A stretch of DNA of 64,000 nt from Pseudomonas brenneri (lineage in GTDB: Bacteria; Pseudomonadota; Gammaproteobacteria; Pseudomonadales; Pseudomonadaceae), in contig NZ_VFIL01000011.1 of assembly GCF_007858285.1 (NCBI RefSeq), positions 118,215 through 182,214 on the forward strand, read 5' to 3'. The translations under genes and the position numbers were made by a program. This document shows positions 52,724-61,984 of this stretch, one piece after another (the first letter of the stretch is position 1; each line of letters starts with the position of its first letter). The notes beneath the pieces were generated by a model. The model did not search any database, was not told where the DNA came from, and worked only from the letters and a program-made list of their open reading frames with translations.

Positions 52724-53902
52724 TTGCGCTCGACCGAAGTTGTGATCATTGGCGCTGGCGCCGCAGGCTTGATGTGTGCGCTGACTGCCGCCGGGCGTGG
52801 GCGCAAGGTGATGCTGATCGACCATGCGAACAAGGCCGGCAAGAAGATCCTGATGTCGGGCGGTGGCCGCTGCAATTTCACCAACATGTACACCGAGCCT
52901 GCCAACTTCCTGTCGCACAACGCGCACTTCTGCAAATCCGCCCTGGCCCGCTACACCCAATGGGATTTCATCGGGCTGGTGGCCAAGCACGGCGTGCCGT
53001 ACCACGAGAAAAAACTCGGCCAGTTGTTCTGCGATAACAAATCCAGCGACATCCTCGGCATGCTGCTCGACGAGTGCATCCAGACCGGCGTGAGCCTGCA
53101 CCTGGACACCTCGATCCAGGAGATCGCCAGGCTCGACAGCGGCTACCAGTTGCAGACCACGCTGGGCGAGTTGCGCTGTGAATCCCTGGTGATCGCCACC
53201 GGCGGGCTGTCGATTCCGACACTGGGCGCCACCGGCTTTGGTTACCAGGTGGCCAAGCAGTTCGGCCATGAACTGCTGCCGACTCGCGCGGGCCTGGTGC
53301 CGTTTACCATCACCGATCAGCTCAAGGACTTGTGCGGCGAGTTGTCCGGCACCTCGGTCGATTGCCTGGTGAGCTGCAACGACCAGAGCTTTCGCGAGAA
53401 CATTCTGTTTACCCATCGCGGCCTGAGCGGGCCGGCGATTTTGCAGATTTCTTCTTACTGGGAACCCGGCGACACCGTTGAGATCAACCTGTTGCCCGAC
53501 CACGATGCCCACGCCTGGCTGCAACAGCAGCAGGCCGAACGCCCCAACAGCGAGCTCAAGACCCTACTCGGCGAGATCTTCACCAAGAAGATGGCCAACC
53601 TGTTGGCCGAGACGTGGTTTGTGTCCAAGCCGATGAAGCAGTACACCCACGCCGAGCTGGCAGATATTGCCAGCAAGCTGGGCAGTTGGCAGTTGGTCCC
53701 GGCCGGTACCGAAGGCTACCGCACCGCCGAAGTCACCCTGGGCGGGGTGGACACGCGAGAAGTGTCGTCCAAGACCATGGAATCACTGAAAAGCCCTGGC
53801 CTGTACTTTATCGGCGAAGTGCTGGACGTGACCGGGCACCTGGGCGGGTTCAACTTCCAATGGGCCTGGGCGTCGGGCTATGCGGCAGCGCAATACGCCT
53901 GA
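52724..53902 (+). CDS. YhiN/HI0933-type flavoprotein
   Basis: This 392-residue NAD(P)/FAD-dependent oxidoreductase begins LRSTEVVIIGAGAAGLMCAL and has the signature KAGKKILMSGGGRCNFTNM. The C-terminal GEVLDVTGHLGGFNFQWAWA is also characteristic. The start is a TTG at 52724 with GAGGA 7 bases before it; a longer frame from 52706 lacks a good site. The cellular reaction is not known. The gene is flanked by two nearly identical REP pairs. Confidence 0.88.
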   Translation: MRSTEVVIIGAGAAGLMCALTAAGRGRKVMLIDHANKAGKKILMSGGGRCNFTNMYTEPANFLSHNAHFCKSALARYTQWDFIGLVAKHGVPYHEKKLGQLFCDNKSSDILGMLLDECIQTGVSLHLDTSIQEIARLDSGYQLQTTLGELRCESLVIATGGLSIPTLGATGFGYQVAKQFGHELLPTRAGLVPFTITDQLKDLCGELSGTSVDCLVSCNDQSFRENILFTHRGLSGPAILQISSYWEPGDTVEINLLPDHDAHAWLQQQQAERPNSELKTLLGEIFTKKMANLLAETWFVSKPMKQYTHAELADIASKLGSWQLVPAGTEGYRTAEVTLGGVDTREVSSKTMESLKSPGLYFIGEVLDVTGHLGGFNFQWAWASGYAAAQYA

Positions 53903-53918
53903 ACTGCAATGCGATCAC

Positions 53919-54013
53919 CTGTGGGAGCGGGCTTGCTCGCGAATGCGGTGTACCAGTCGCCAGATGGGTTGGCTGACAGTCCGCATTCGCGAGCAAGCCC
54001 GCTCCCACATTTT
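53919..54013. repeat. Paired REP element, right twin
   Basis: This is the same element as 52588-52684, including the full loop sequence, differing at one core base (GTGCGC versus GTCCGC) and at its outermost bases. Confidence 0.92.
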
Positions 54014-54122
54014 GATTGGGGTGTGCCAAAACATTTTTTGCTTATGAATGTGATCGCCACGCTTGCCCTGACGTCATTACTGGCTCAATTTAGCGGCATC
54101 GTCCCGGAAGACCCCAGACTTC

Positions 54123-56306
54123 ATGTCCTCGACCTCGTTCAAGCAGTCAATGCGGCGCCTTTGGGCACTGGATAAGTTCAGTTACAGCGTACGGGTGTTT
54201 ATCGCCCTCACCGGCAGCATGGCGTTGTGCTGGTATCAGGATGAGATGTCGCTGCTGATCCCGCTGTTCCTGGGGATTATCGCCAGCGCCCTGGCCGAGA
54301 CCGATGACAGCTGGCAAGGCCGCCTCAACGCCCTGGCGGTGACGCTGGTATGTTTCAGCGTGGCAGCACTCTCAGTGGAGTTGCTGTTTCCCTACCCGTG
54401 GATCTTTGCCATCGCCATCGCCCTGGCGAGTTTCTGCCTGACCATGCTCGGCGCCCTGGGCGAGCGCTATGGGGCGATCGCCTCGGCCACCTTGATTCTG
54501 TCGGTCTACACCATGATCGGTGTGGACCAGCGCGGCGGCGCCGTCACCGATTTCTGGCATGAACCCTTGCTGCTGGTGGCCGGTGCCGCCTGGTATGGCG
54601 TGCTGTCGGTGCTGTGGCAGGCGCTGTTTTCCAACCAGCCGGTGCAGCAGAGCCTGGCCCGGCTGTTTCGCGAGCTGGGGCGTTACCTCAAGCTCAAGTC
54701 TTCGCTGTTCGAACCTATTCGCCAGTTGGACGTGGAAGCACGGCGCCTGGAACTGGCCCAGCAAAATGGCCGGGTGGTGGCGGCGCTCAATGCGGCCAAG
54801 GAAATCATCCTGCACCGCGTCGGTAACGGCCGGCCGGGCTCCAAGGTCAGCCGCTATCTCAAGCTGTACTTCCTGGCCCAGGACATCCATGAACGCGCCA
54901 GTTCCTCCCACTACCCCTACAACGCCCTGGCTGAAGCCTTCTTCCACAGCGATGTGCTGTTCCGTTGCCAGCGCCTGCTGCGCCAGCAAGGCAAAGCCTG
55001 CCAGACCCTCGCCGAGTCGATCCAGTTGCGCCAGCCGTTTGTCTACGACGCCAGCTTCGCCGAGGCCCTGGGCGACCTGAATGCGTCCCTGGAACACCTG
55101 CGCATCCAGAGCAACCCGGCCTGGCGCGGCCTGTTGCGTTCGCTGCGCGCGCTGGCGGCCAACCTGTCGACCCTTGACCGCCTGCTCAGTGATGCCAGCA
55201 ACCCCGACAGCCTGGCCGATGCCACCGACAGCAGCCTGCTGGACCGTTCACCGCGCAACCTCAAGGAAATGTGGACGCGCCTGCGCACCCAGTTGACGCC
55301 GACGTCGTTGCTGTTCCGCCACGCCCTGCGCCTGCCCCTGGCACTGAGTGTCGGCTACGGCATGGTGCATTTGATCCACCCGTCACAGGGCTATTGGATC
55401 ATCCTCACCACGCTGTTCGTCTGCCAGCCCAACTATGGCGCCACGCGACGCAAGCTCGGCCAGCGGATCGTCGGCACGGCCATCGGCCTGACGGTGGCCT
55501 GGGCGCTGTTCGATCTGTTCCCCAGCCCTCTGGTGCAATCGATGTTCGCCATCGCTGCGGGGCTGGTGTTCTTTATCAACCGCACCACCCGCTACACCCT
55601 GGCGACCGCTGCCATTACCCTGATGGTGCTGTTCTGCTTCAACCAGGTGGGCGATGGCTACGGGCTATTCCTGCCGCGCCTGTTCGATACCTTGCTTGGC
55701 AGCCTGATCGCCGGGCTGGCGGTGTTCCTGTTCCTGCCGGACTGGCAAGGCCGGCGCCTGAACAAAGTGCTGGCCAACACCCTGACCTGCAACAGCATCT
55801 ACCTGCGCCAGATCATGCAGCAATATGCCGCCGGCAAGAGCGACGACCTGGCCTACCGCCTGGCCCGGCGCAATGCGCACAACGCCGATGCGGCGCTGTC
55901 CACCACCCTGGCCAATATGCTGATGGAGCCGGGGCATTTCCGTAAGGAGGCCGACGTGGGCTTCCGCTTCCTGGTGCTGTCCCACACCTTGCTCAGCTAC
56001 CTGTCGGGGTTGGGTGCGCACCGCGACACCCAACTGCCGGCAGACGTGCGTGAACACCTGATCGAAGGCGCGGGCAAAACCCTCGCTACCAGCATCGACG
56101 AAATCGCCACGGGGCTGGCGAACAAACAGCCGATTGCGGTGCAGAGCGATGCCGAGGAGGCGTTGGCTGTAGAACTGGAGCAGATGCCGGACGAGATCGA
56201 TGAGGCGCAGCGGCTGGTGCAGACGCAGTTGGCGTTGATTTGCCGGCAGTTGGGGCCGTTGCGCACATTGGCCGCACATTTGATCAAGGAAACCAGTGCG
56301 GCTTAG
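54123..56306 (+). CDS. yccS-like: YccS-family FUSC membrane protein
   Basis: This 727-residue protein has an N-terminal cluster of about six membrane segments (VFIALTGSMALCWYQDEMSL; FCLTMLGALGERYGAIASAT). A long cytoplasmic part with LFRELGRYLKLKSSLFEP follows, then a second membrane cluster (HPSQGYWIILTTLFVCQPNY). This layout fits the YccS/YhfK branch of the aromatic acid exporter-like FUSC superfamily. The transported substrate is unknown. The stop is part of the 3' hairpin region at 56303. Confidence 0.85.
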   Translation: MSSTSFKQSMRRLWALDKFSYSVRVFIALTGSMALCWYQDEMSLLIPLFLGIIASALAETDDSWQGRLNALAVTLVCFSVAALSVELLFPYPWIFAIAIALASFCLTMLGALGERYGAIASATLILSVYTMIGVDQRGGAVTDFWHEPLLLVAGAAWYGVLSVLWQALFSNQPVQQSLARLFRELGRYLKLKSSLFEPIRQLDVEARRLELAQQNGRVVAALNAAKEIILHRVGNGRPGSKVSRYLKLYFLAQDIHERASSSHYPYNALAEAFFHSDVLFRCQRLLRQQGKACQTLAESIQLRQPFVYDASFAEALGDLNASLEHLRIQSNPAWRGLLRSLRALAANLSTLDRLLSDASNPDSLADATDSSLLDRSPRNLKEMWTRLRTQLTPTSLLFRHALRLPLALSVGYGMVHLIHPSQGYWIILTTLFVCQPNYGATRRKLGQRIVGTAIGLTVAWALFDLFPSPLVQSMFAIAAGLVFFINRTTRYTLATAAITLMVLFCFNQVGDGYGLFLPRLFDTLLGSLIAGLAVFLFLPDWQGRRLNKVLANTLTCNSIYLRQIMQQYAAGKSDDLAYRLARRNAHNADAALSTTLANMLMEPGHFRKEADVGFRFLVLSHTLLSYLSGLGAHRDTQLPADVREHLIEGAGKTLATSIDEIATGLANKQPIAVQSDAEEALAVELEQMPDEIDEAQRLVQTQLALICRQLGPLRTLAAHLIKETSAA

Positions 56307-56388
56307 GGCCCTATCGCAGGCAAGCCAGCTCCTACCTTTGAAATGCATTCCAATGTGGGAGCTGGCTTGCCTGCGATGAGGCCCTAAA
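56303..56388. repeat. Paired REP element (GCTGGCTTGCC type)
   Basis: ATCGCAGGCAAGCCAGCTCC and GGAGCTGGCTTGCCTGCGAT face each other. The outer TTAGGGCCCT/AGGCCCTAA arms extend the symmetry and contain the YccS stop codon. It probably ends both convergent transcripts. Confidence 0.85.
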
Positions 56389-56393
56389 GACCA

Positions 56394-57131
56394 CTACATC
56401 CCATGTTGCTTAAGAAGGCGCGCATAACTGCCATCCGCCTTCATCTTGCTGATCTCCCGATCAAACCCGGCAACAATCTGCTCATGCTTGGGATTTTTCA
56501 GGCTGACCAGAATGTGCAGACTGTTTTCACTCAACGGCTTGGGCAAAAACTCCACCGCATTACGCACCCTGGAGGACTCCCGCGCCAGGTTGTAGCGGGC
56601 GACATATTCATCCTCGACCGTCAGCCGCACCCGCTGGGCCGCCAGCATGCGCACGGCCATGGCGAAGTTATGCACCGGGACCTTTTGCAGTTTTGGATCA
56701 GCATCGAAATCCGCCGAATAGGCGTAGCCGCGTACTACGGCGATGGGATAGTCATGCAGTTGCTGCAAGTTCTGGTACTCAATGGGATCGTCGCGGCGCT
56801 TGATAAAACGCACGCGATTAAGCAGGTACTCAGCGGAAAACTGCCCCAACTGCGTACGCGCCTCGTCGTACCAGGCATTGACCAGTACGTCATAACGCCC
56901 GTCCCCCACCCCCATCAAGGCCCGCGCCCATGGCACTTGTTCAAAATCACTGGCATAGCCGGCACGCGCCAGGGCGGTGCTGACGATATCGGTGGCCAGG
57001 CCACCATTGATCAGGGTCGCATCGGTAAACGGCGGCCATGCATCCCCCACCAGGCGCAAACGTTCCGCCACCACCGTAGGGGCCAGCAACAGCAACACGA
57101 TCAAAGCAACGGCACGAGACAATCGCAGCAT
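56394..57131 (-). CDS. Periplasmic solute-binding protein (SBP_bac_3 type)
   Basis: This 245-residue protein has a signal peptide (MLRLSRAVALIVLLLLAPTV, cleavage near VVA-ER). The mature part is of the amino-acid-type binding fold (LRLVGDAWPPFTDATLINGG; RYDVLVNAWYDEARTQLG). The start at 57131 gives the signal peptide; the frame is open to 57263. It has no adjacent permease, so it may be an orphan sensor or binding protein. Confidence 0.83.
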   Translation of the reverse strand: MLRLSRAVALIVLLLLAPTVVAERLRLVGDAWPPFTDATLINGGLATDIVSTALARAGYASDFEQVPWARALMGVGDGRYDVLVNAWYDEARTQLGQFSAEYLLNRVRFIKRRDDPIEYQNLQQLHDYPIAVVRGYAYSADFDADPKLQKVPVHNFAMAVRMLAAQRVRLTVEDEYVARYNLARESSRVRNAVEFLPKPLSENSLHILVSLKNPKHEQIVAGFDREISKMKADGSYARLLKQHGM

Positions 57132-57387
57132 GCTTAATGTCCTTGCACAGCGGGCAGTTCCTTGCGGGCGATGACGCCTGGCGGGAGTATGTCCAGGTTC
57201 TGACTGTAGCCTATCGCTCGCGCAGTACAGCAGATTACACAAAGAACCCAGCCGCGAAAGCACTCAATGATGGCAAATTGACGCTACTCACAAAAAAGGT
57301 CGTTTTCAGGGTGTTTGTGTCGCCGCCCGAGACAGTCGCCGGTCATGGCATTACTATCCAAGGCAGGTCTTTATGCGAGATGGAACG

Positions 57388-57840
57388 ATGACAGTCGATT
57401 GGGTTTGCAAGCACCACAATGATCTGGGCAAGGAACAGCTCTACGCCATTTTGCGCCTGCGGGCGGAGGTTTTTGTGGTGGAGCAGAAATGCGTCTACCA
57501 GGACATCGACGGCCAGGATCTGGAGGGCGACACCCACCACCTGATGGGCTGGCAGGATGACCAACTGGTTGCCTACCTGCGCCTGCTCGACCCGGAGCTG
57601 CATGGCGGTGACGTGGTTATCGGCCGCGTGCTCGTGGCCGGGGTTGCACGGGGCACCGGCCTGGGCCACCAGATGCTGGAGGAAACCCTCAAGCAGATCG
57701 ACGATATCTGGCCGCAGACGCCGATCTTTCTCTCAGCCCAGGCGCATTTGCAGGGGTACTACACAAGATACGGGTTCAAGGTCGAGGGTGAGGTCTATCT
57801 TGAGGACGACATTCCACATATTGGTATGCGGCGCGCCTGA
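57388..57840 (+). CDS. elaA-like: ElaA-type GNAT acetyltransferase
   Basis: This 150-residue protein (MTVDWVCKHHNDLGKEQLYA) has FVVEQKCVYQDIDGQDLEGD, typical of ElaA, and the acetyl-CoA motif GRVLVAGVARGTGLGHQML. Start choice between 57373 and 57388 is uncertain. The target is unknown. Confidence 0.83.
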   Translation: MTVDWVCKHHNDLGKEQLYAILRLRAEVFVVEQKCVYQDIDGQDLEGDTHHLMGWQDDQLVAYLRLLDPELHGGDVVIGRVLVAGVARGTGLGHQMLEETLKQIDDIWPQTPIFLSAQAHLQGYYTRYGFKVEGEVYLEDDIPHIGMRRA

Positions 57841-57846
57841 GGGCCC

Positions 57847-57869
57847 CATCGCGGGCTTGCTCGCGATGG
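57847..57869. repeat. Short REP hairpin
   Basis: CCATCGCG and CGCGATGG flank GGCTTGCT. It is a single short unit just after the ElaA-type stop, between convergent genes. Confidence 0.55.
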
Positions 57870-57891
57870 CGTCAGACCTGCCAGCCCAATT

Positions 57892-58188
57892 TCAGGGATA
57901 GCCCAACACCTGCTTGACCTGTACCAGGTTGCGCTCGATCCAGCCCCGGTCAATGGCCCCCCAGTCGCGAATCCGATAGCGCCCGGCATGATTGCGGGCG
58001 CCGTCTTCCTGCTCGAATTCACAGACGATATCCAGGTCCGCCAACGCCGCAATGGTGTCCTGGGCCGTGCGCCGGGGCATGCCAGTGGCCTCGGTCAGCG
58101 CCGGGACGCTGCTGGCCAGTTGGCTGTCGATCAGATACGCCACATACAGACGGCGGTAGAAGCTGCTTTTGGTCTTGCTCACATCCAT
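57892..58188 (-). CDS. Winged-helix DNA-binding-like protein
   Basis: This 98-residue protein has a compact winged-HTH-like stretch: LASSVPALTEATGMPRRTAQ, then DTIAALADLDIVCEFEQEDG, then HAGRYRIRDWGAIDRG. It could bind DNA near the ElaA/YgjP genes. The regulon is unknown. It is 17 bases from the following YgjP-type gene on the same strand. Confidence 0.7.
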   Translation of the reverse strand: MDVSKTKSSFYRRLYVAYLIDSQLASSVPALTEATGMPRRTAQDTIAALADLDIVCEFEQEDGARNHAGRYRIRDWGAIDRGWIERNLVQVKQVLGYP

Positions 58189-58205
58189 GATCAGTCGCCT
58201 TGTGA

Positions 58206-58706
58206 TTAGGACTTGCCCTGCAAGTCCCGATAGGTCAGGTACACCCGCAGGTCAAACTCCACCTGGTGGTAGCCGGGCAGCATGTATTCGCAGAGTTTGT
58301 AGAAGGCCTTGTTGTGGTCCGATTCCTTGAAGTGCGCCAGCTCGTGGACGACGATCATTTTCAGGAACTCGGGCGCCGCCTCCTTGAACAACGCGGCGAT
58401 GCGGATCTCTTTCTTGGACTTGAGGTTGCCACCCTGCACCCGGGAGATGGTGGTGTGCAGGCCCAGGGCGCGGTGGGTCAGGTCCAGGCGGTTGTCGAAC
58501 AGCACCTTGTCGATGGCCGGCGCGTTGCGCAGGTGTTCCTGCTTCAAGGCCAGGGCGTAGCTGTACAGCGCCTTGTCGCTTTGCACCGCATGGCGCTCGG
58601 GGTAACGCTGGTTCAAGTAGTGACCCAACTGATCCTTGGCGATCAATTGGCGCACTTGCTCTTGCAGGGCGGCGGGATAGGCCTGGAGGTATTTCAGCGC
58701 AGTCAT
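58206..58706 (-). CDS. YgjP-like metallopeptidase
   Basis: This 166-residue protein has the zinc motif HELAHFKESDHNKAFYKLCE, of the DUF45/YgjP (M48-like) type. LHTTISRVQGGNLKSKKEIR is also conserved in this group. It is a small cytoplasmic protein; no signal peptide is seen. Confidence 0.83.
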   Translation of the reverse strand: MTALKYLQAYPAALQEQVRQLIAKDQLGHYLNQRYPERHAVQSDKALYSYALALKQEHLRNAPAIDKVLFDNRLDLTHRALGLHTTISRVQGGNLKSKKEIRIAALFKEAAPEFLKMIVVHELAHFKESDHNKAFYKLCEYMLPGYHQVEFDLRVYLTYRDLQGKS

Positions 58707-58748
58707 GGGTTCGAACGGCAGGGGCTTGAGGCCGTCAGTGTAGCGAAT

Positions 58749-60869
58749 TCAGCAAGGGCCTGCGCGTAGCGCAAACGGCTGCGGCCACTGGGAAATATCC
58801 TCGGCCATCAGCGGCAGGGCAACCAAAGGCCCCTGAATGAACTGGCAACCATTGGCCTGCAGCCAGTGGCATTGCTCAAGGGTTTCCACCCCTTCGGCAA
58901 TCACCAGCAACCCGAAGTGCCCGCACAACTCGATAATACTGCGGGCCAGCGCCGCCTCCCGTGGCGAGTCGAGCACGCGGGTGACCAGGCCGGGATCGAG
59001 CTTGAGCGTATCGAACTCCAGGTCGCGCAAATGCGCCAGGGAGCAGGTGCCCGAGCCGAAGTCATCCAGGGCTATGCGCACCCCCAGGCGCCGCAGCTGC
59101 TTGAGCTGCTTGGTGGATTCTTCAATGTTGTGCATCAGGCTTTCTTCAGCAATTTCCACTTCCAGTTGCCGCCCGTGCAACCCATGTCGTTCCAGTGCCT
59201 GCTGCAGCTGAGTCACCAGGTTGGGCATATTGAACTGGCTGCTGCTCAGGCTCACGCTCAGCACCCAGTCGTCGTTCATGACCTGCGCCCAGGCCTGGCG
59301 TTGCTGCGCCACTTGCAGATAGATCCAACTGCTGAGCTGACTGATCAGGCGTGCCTCTTCCAGCAAGGGCAGGAACAGTCCCGGCGGTACATCGCCGACA
59401 CTCGGGTGCTGCCAACGCAACAAGGCCTCGACACCGCGCAAGTGCCCGTCCACCAGGGACACTTGGGGCTGGTACACCAACGTGACCTGCTTTTTGGCGA
59501 TGGCCTCGCGCACACTGCTTTCAAGCATCAGGCGCGAGCGGGCACGGCCGTTCATTTCCTGATCGTAATAGCGATATTGCTGACGCCCCGCCCGCTTGGC
59601 TTCGTACATGGCGATATCGGCGGCACGCAGCAGGCCGCTCAGGTCGCGGCCACAATCGGGGAAGGTGGCAATGCCGATACTGACCCCCAGCATCACCTCC
59701 AGGCCGTCTACTTGCTGGCAGATCGACACCCGCTCGATCAACTGCTCAGCGAGCTTCGCGGCCTGTTCCGGGTATTCCAATTCCAGCAATGCGACGAACT
59801 CATCGCCCCCCAGGCGGCCGAGAATGTCACAGCTGCGCAGGCACAGTTCCAATTGCTCAGAGACCCAGCGCAGCACTCGGTCGCCGGCATCGTGCCCCAC
59901 CGAATCATTGACCCGCTTGAAGCCGTCCAGGTCCATGTACAGCAACACCGTGGCATGCTCGCTGCGCTCGTTGCGCAACAGGGCCGTCTCTACGGCCTGG
60001 TAGAAGCCACGGCGATTGAGCAAGCCGGTGAGCGGGTCGGTGACCGCCTGGAACTCCAGCTGCTGATGCAGGTGCCGCACTTGCGACATGTCCTGCACGG
60101 TCACCACCATGGCCTTCTGCTCCTGGGGCAACGGTGCACAGGACATCGCCACCGGCAGTTGCTGCCCGGGGGCGGTACGCAGGATCGCATCATGCAGGCG
60201 CCAGGTTTCGCCACGGCGGTAACCGGCGTACAGCTCGCTGCCAAACCAGTCAGGCATATGGGGCTTCTGCAAAAAGCCAAGGAACGCCTGGCCTTGCAAC
60301 TCGTCCACCGTGGCATTGAGTAGCCGTGAAATGGCCGGGTTGGCGTAGCTGATCACCCCGTCTTCGGCCACCACCAGGATGCCCTCGGCGGCGTTGTCGA
60401 GTACCGAGGCATTAAAGGCCCGGGCCAGTTCCAGGTCATGACTCAAACGCTGCAAGGCGCGCCGATTGCGCTGATGCTCCAGCAAGGCCTGGACCTTGGG
60501 CTTGAGGATATGCGGGTCGAACGGTTTGAACAGGTAGTCGATGGCGCCGCTGGCATAGCCTTCAAGCACGGCGGCGGGCGATTGTTCATTGGCACTCAAG
60601 AAAATAATCGGCGTCATGCGGGTGCGCTGGCTGCCGCGCATCAACCGCGCCACTTCGAAGCCGTCCATGCCCGGCATCCTGACATCTAGCAGTACCAGGT
60701 CGACGTCACGTTCGAGCAGTAACCCCAGGGCTTCCTCGCCGGAGGCCGCCGTCACCACCAGCCAGTCCTCGCGCTGCAGGAGCGCGCGCATGCTGATCAG
60801 GTTTTCCGGGTAGTCATCGACCACCAGGAGCACTGAACAGCCATCGGACGGGGTTGGAGCGCATTCCAT
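58749..60869 (-). CDS. REC-PAS-GGDEF-EAL signalling protein
   Basis: This 706-residue protein has a receiver domain (residues ~10-130, phospho-Asp in LVLLDVRMPGMDG) and a PAS domain (~160-280, FNASVLDNAAEGILVVAEDG). The GGDEF domain (~290-440) has an intact LGGDEFVALLE. The EAL domain (~460-700) has GVEALLRWQHP, DDFGSG and IAEGVET. The usual Asn of V-N-L-S is Ser (LSVSLSSSQF), and the late QGY is QGP, so phosphodiesterase activity may be weak. Start MECAPTPSDG at 60869; the frame is open to 60929. It is likely a response regulator for an unlinked kinase. Confidence 0.9.
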   Translation of the reverse strand: MECAPTPSDGCSVLLVVDDYPENLISMRALLQREDWLVVTAASGEEALGLLLERDVDLVLLDVRMPGMDGFEVARLMRGSQRTRMTPIIFLSANEQSPAAVLEGYASGAIDYLFKPFDPHILKPKVQALLEHQRNRRALQRLSHDLELARAFNASVLDNAAEGILVVAEDGVISYANPAISRLLNATVDELQGQAFLGFLQKPHMPDWFGSELYAGYRRGETWRLHDAILRTAPGQQLPVAMSCAPLPQEQKAMVVTVQDMSQVRHLHQQLEFQAVTDPLTGLLNRRGFYQAVETALLRNERSEHATVLLYMDLDGFKRVNDSVGHDAGDRVLRWVSEQLELCLRSCDILGRLGGDEFVALLELEYPEQAAKLAEQLIERVSICQQVDGLEVMLGVSIGIATFPDCGRDLSGLLRAADIAMYEAKRAGRQQYRYYDQEMNGRARSRLMLESSVREAIAKKQVTLVYQPQVSLVDGHLRGVEALLRWQHPSVGDVPPGLFLPLLEEARLISQLSSWIYLQVAQQRQAWAQVMNDDWVLSVSLSSSQFNMPNLVTQLQQALERHGLHGRQLEVEIAEESLMHNIEESTKQLKQLRRLGVRIALDDFGSGTCSLAHLRDLEFDTLKLDPGLVTRVLDSPREAALARSIIELCGHFGLLVIAEGVETLEQCHWLQANGCQFIQGPLVALPLMAEDISQWPQPFALRAGPC

Positions 60870-61188
60870 GCTGCATCTCTTCCTTGAGGATTCATTCCGG
60901 TCATTTTTGAGACAAAACCGGACAAACAATGTGGAGTCACTCTAGCCCTGGATCCTCTAAAGCAGAAGGCGCGACAGCGCCATCATTGCGCCAAAGACCA
61001 CACAACCGACTAACGGTCAGCACCTGCAGCCCACGTATTACGGGAAACATGGCTTTTTGACAGTCCATTGACGCCAATAAACCGACCTAAAATTATTAAC
61101 AAACGATGACCAGCCGCTTATAAATAACGCGCTAATCCGCGGGCCAAGGCCTTTTGACCCCCTCTTTCGTACAGTAAAGGCGCACTCA
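60870..61188. other. Gene-free interval before the alginate lyase gene
   Basis: This 319-base divergent interval has an AT-rich part at about 61075-61130 (AAAATTATTAACAA) that is the likeliest promoter for the lyase gene. I see no repeats or coding frames worth listing. Confidence 0.5.
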
Positions 61189-61854
61189 ATGATTGATCTG
61201 TCCACCTGGAACCTGAGCATTCCTGTCGGCTCCCCACCAGCCACCATCGACACCCCCAGACTGCTCAGTGGTTTCAACGGCAAATACTTCCAGGCCGAAG
61301 GCAGCAGCGTGCAATTCTGGACCCCTGTTACCGGCACCCGTACCGAAAACGCCATCTACCCGCGCAGCGAACTGCGTGAAACCTATGCCGATGGCCGGCT
61401 GCGCAACTGGACCTACCCCGAAGCCGACAACTACCTGCGCGCCACCCTGGCAATCAACCAGGTGCCGTCCTCGGGCAAGATCGTGATCGGTCAGATTCAC
61501 GCCTACGACAGCCAGAAACCGCTGATCAAGGTCGAATACCAGTTCAAGGAAAAAACCCAGACCGGCAACATCGTCGCCAAGGTGCGCATGCGCCCGGATG
61601 ACAGCAAGGGCCGGGTGATTATCGTGGCCGAGAATGTGCCGCTGGAGAAAAACTTCACCTACGTTATCCACCTGAACAAGGCTGGGCTGCTGAGCGTCGA
61701 AGCGGCCAGCGGGCAATGGAACGAACGCATCGGTGCCGCCTGGGGCAAAAAGCCGCTGTACTTCAAGGCGGGGGTGTATGTGCAAGACAACAGTGGCGAC
61801 AGCCAGGAAGGCGGCAAAGTGACATTTGCCAGGCTGGATATCGATCACAACTGA
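61189..61854 (+). CDS. Polysaccharide lyase family 7 (alginate lyase-like)
   Basis: This 221-residue protein has the PL7 motifs YPRSELRE, QIHAYDS (QIH) and YFKAGVYVQDNSGD. It starts MIDLSTWNLSIPVGSPP without a signal peptide, which fits several Pseudomonas PL7 enzymes that are exported otherwise or act in the cell. It probably cleaves alginate or a related uronate polymer. Confidence 0.87.
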   Translation: MIDLSTWNLSIPVGSPPATIDTPRLLSGFNGKYFQAEGSSVQFWTPVTGTRTENAIYPRSELRETYADGRLRNWTYPEADNYLRATLAINQVPSSGKIVIGQIHAYDSQKPLIKVEYQFKEKTQTGNIVAKVRMRPDDSKGRVIIVAENVPLEKNFTYVIHLNKAGLLSVEAASGQWNERIGAAWGKKPLYFKAGVYVQDNSGDSQEGGKVTFARLDIDHN

Positions 61855-61984
61855 CAGTCTGATCATTCCCACGACGCTTTAGGACAGAACCGCGACCCAG
61901 GGTCTCGACTTTTTTGTAGGACAATTCGAGTATGGCGCCGCACAGGCGTAATGCTGCCCTATAAGAAAGTCATGGAGACTCACA

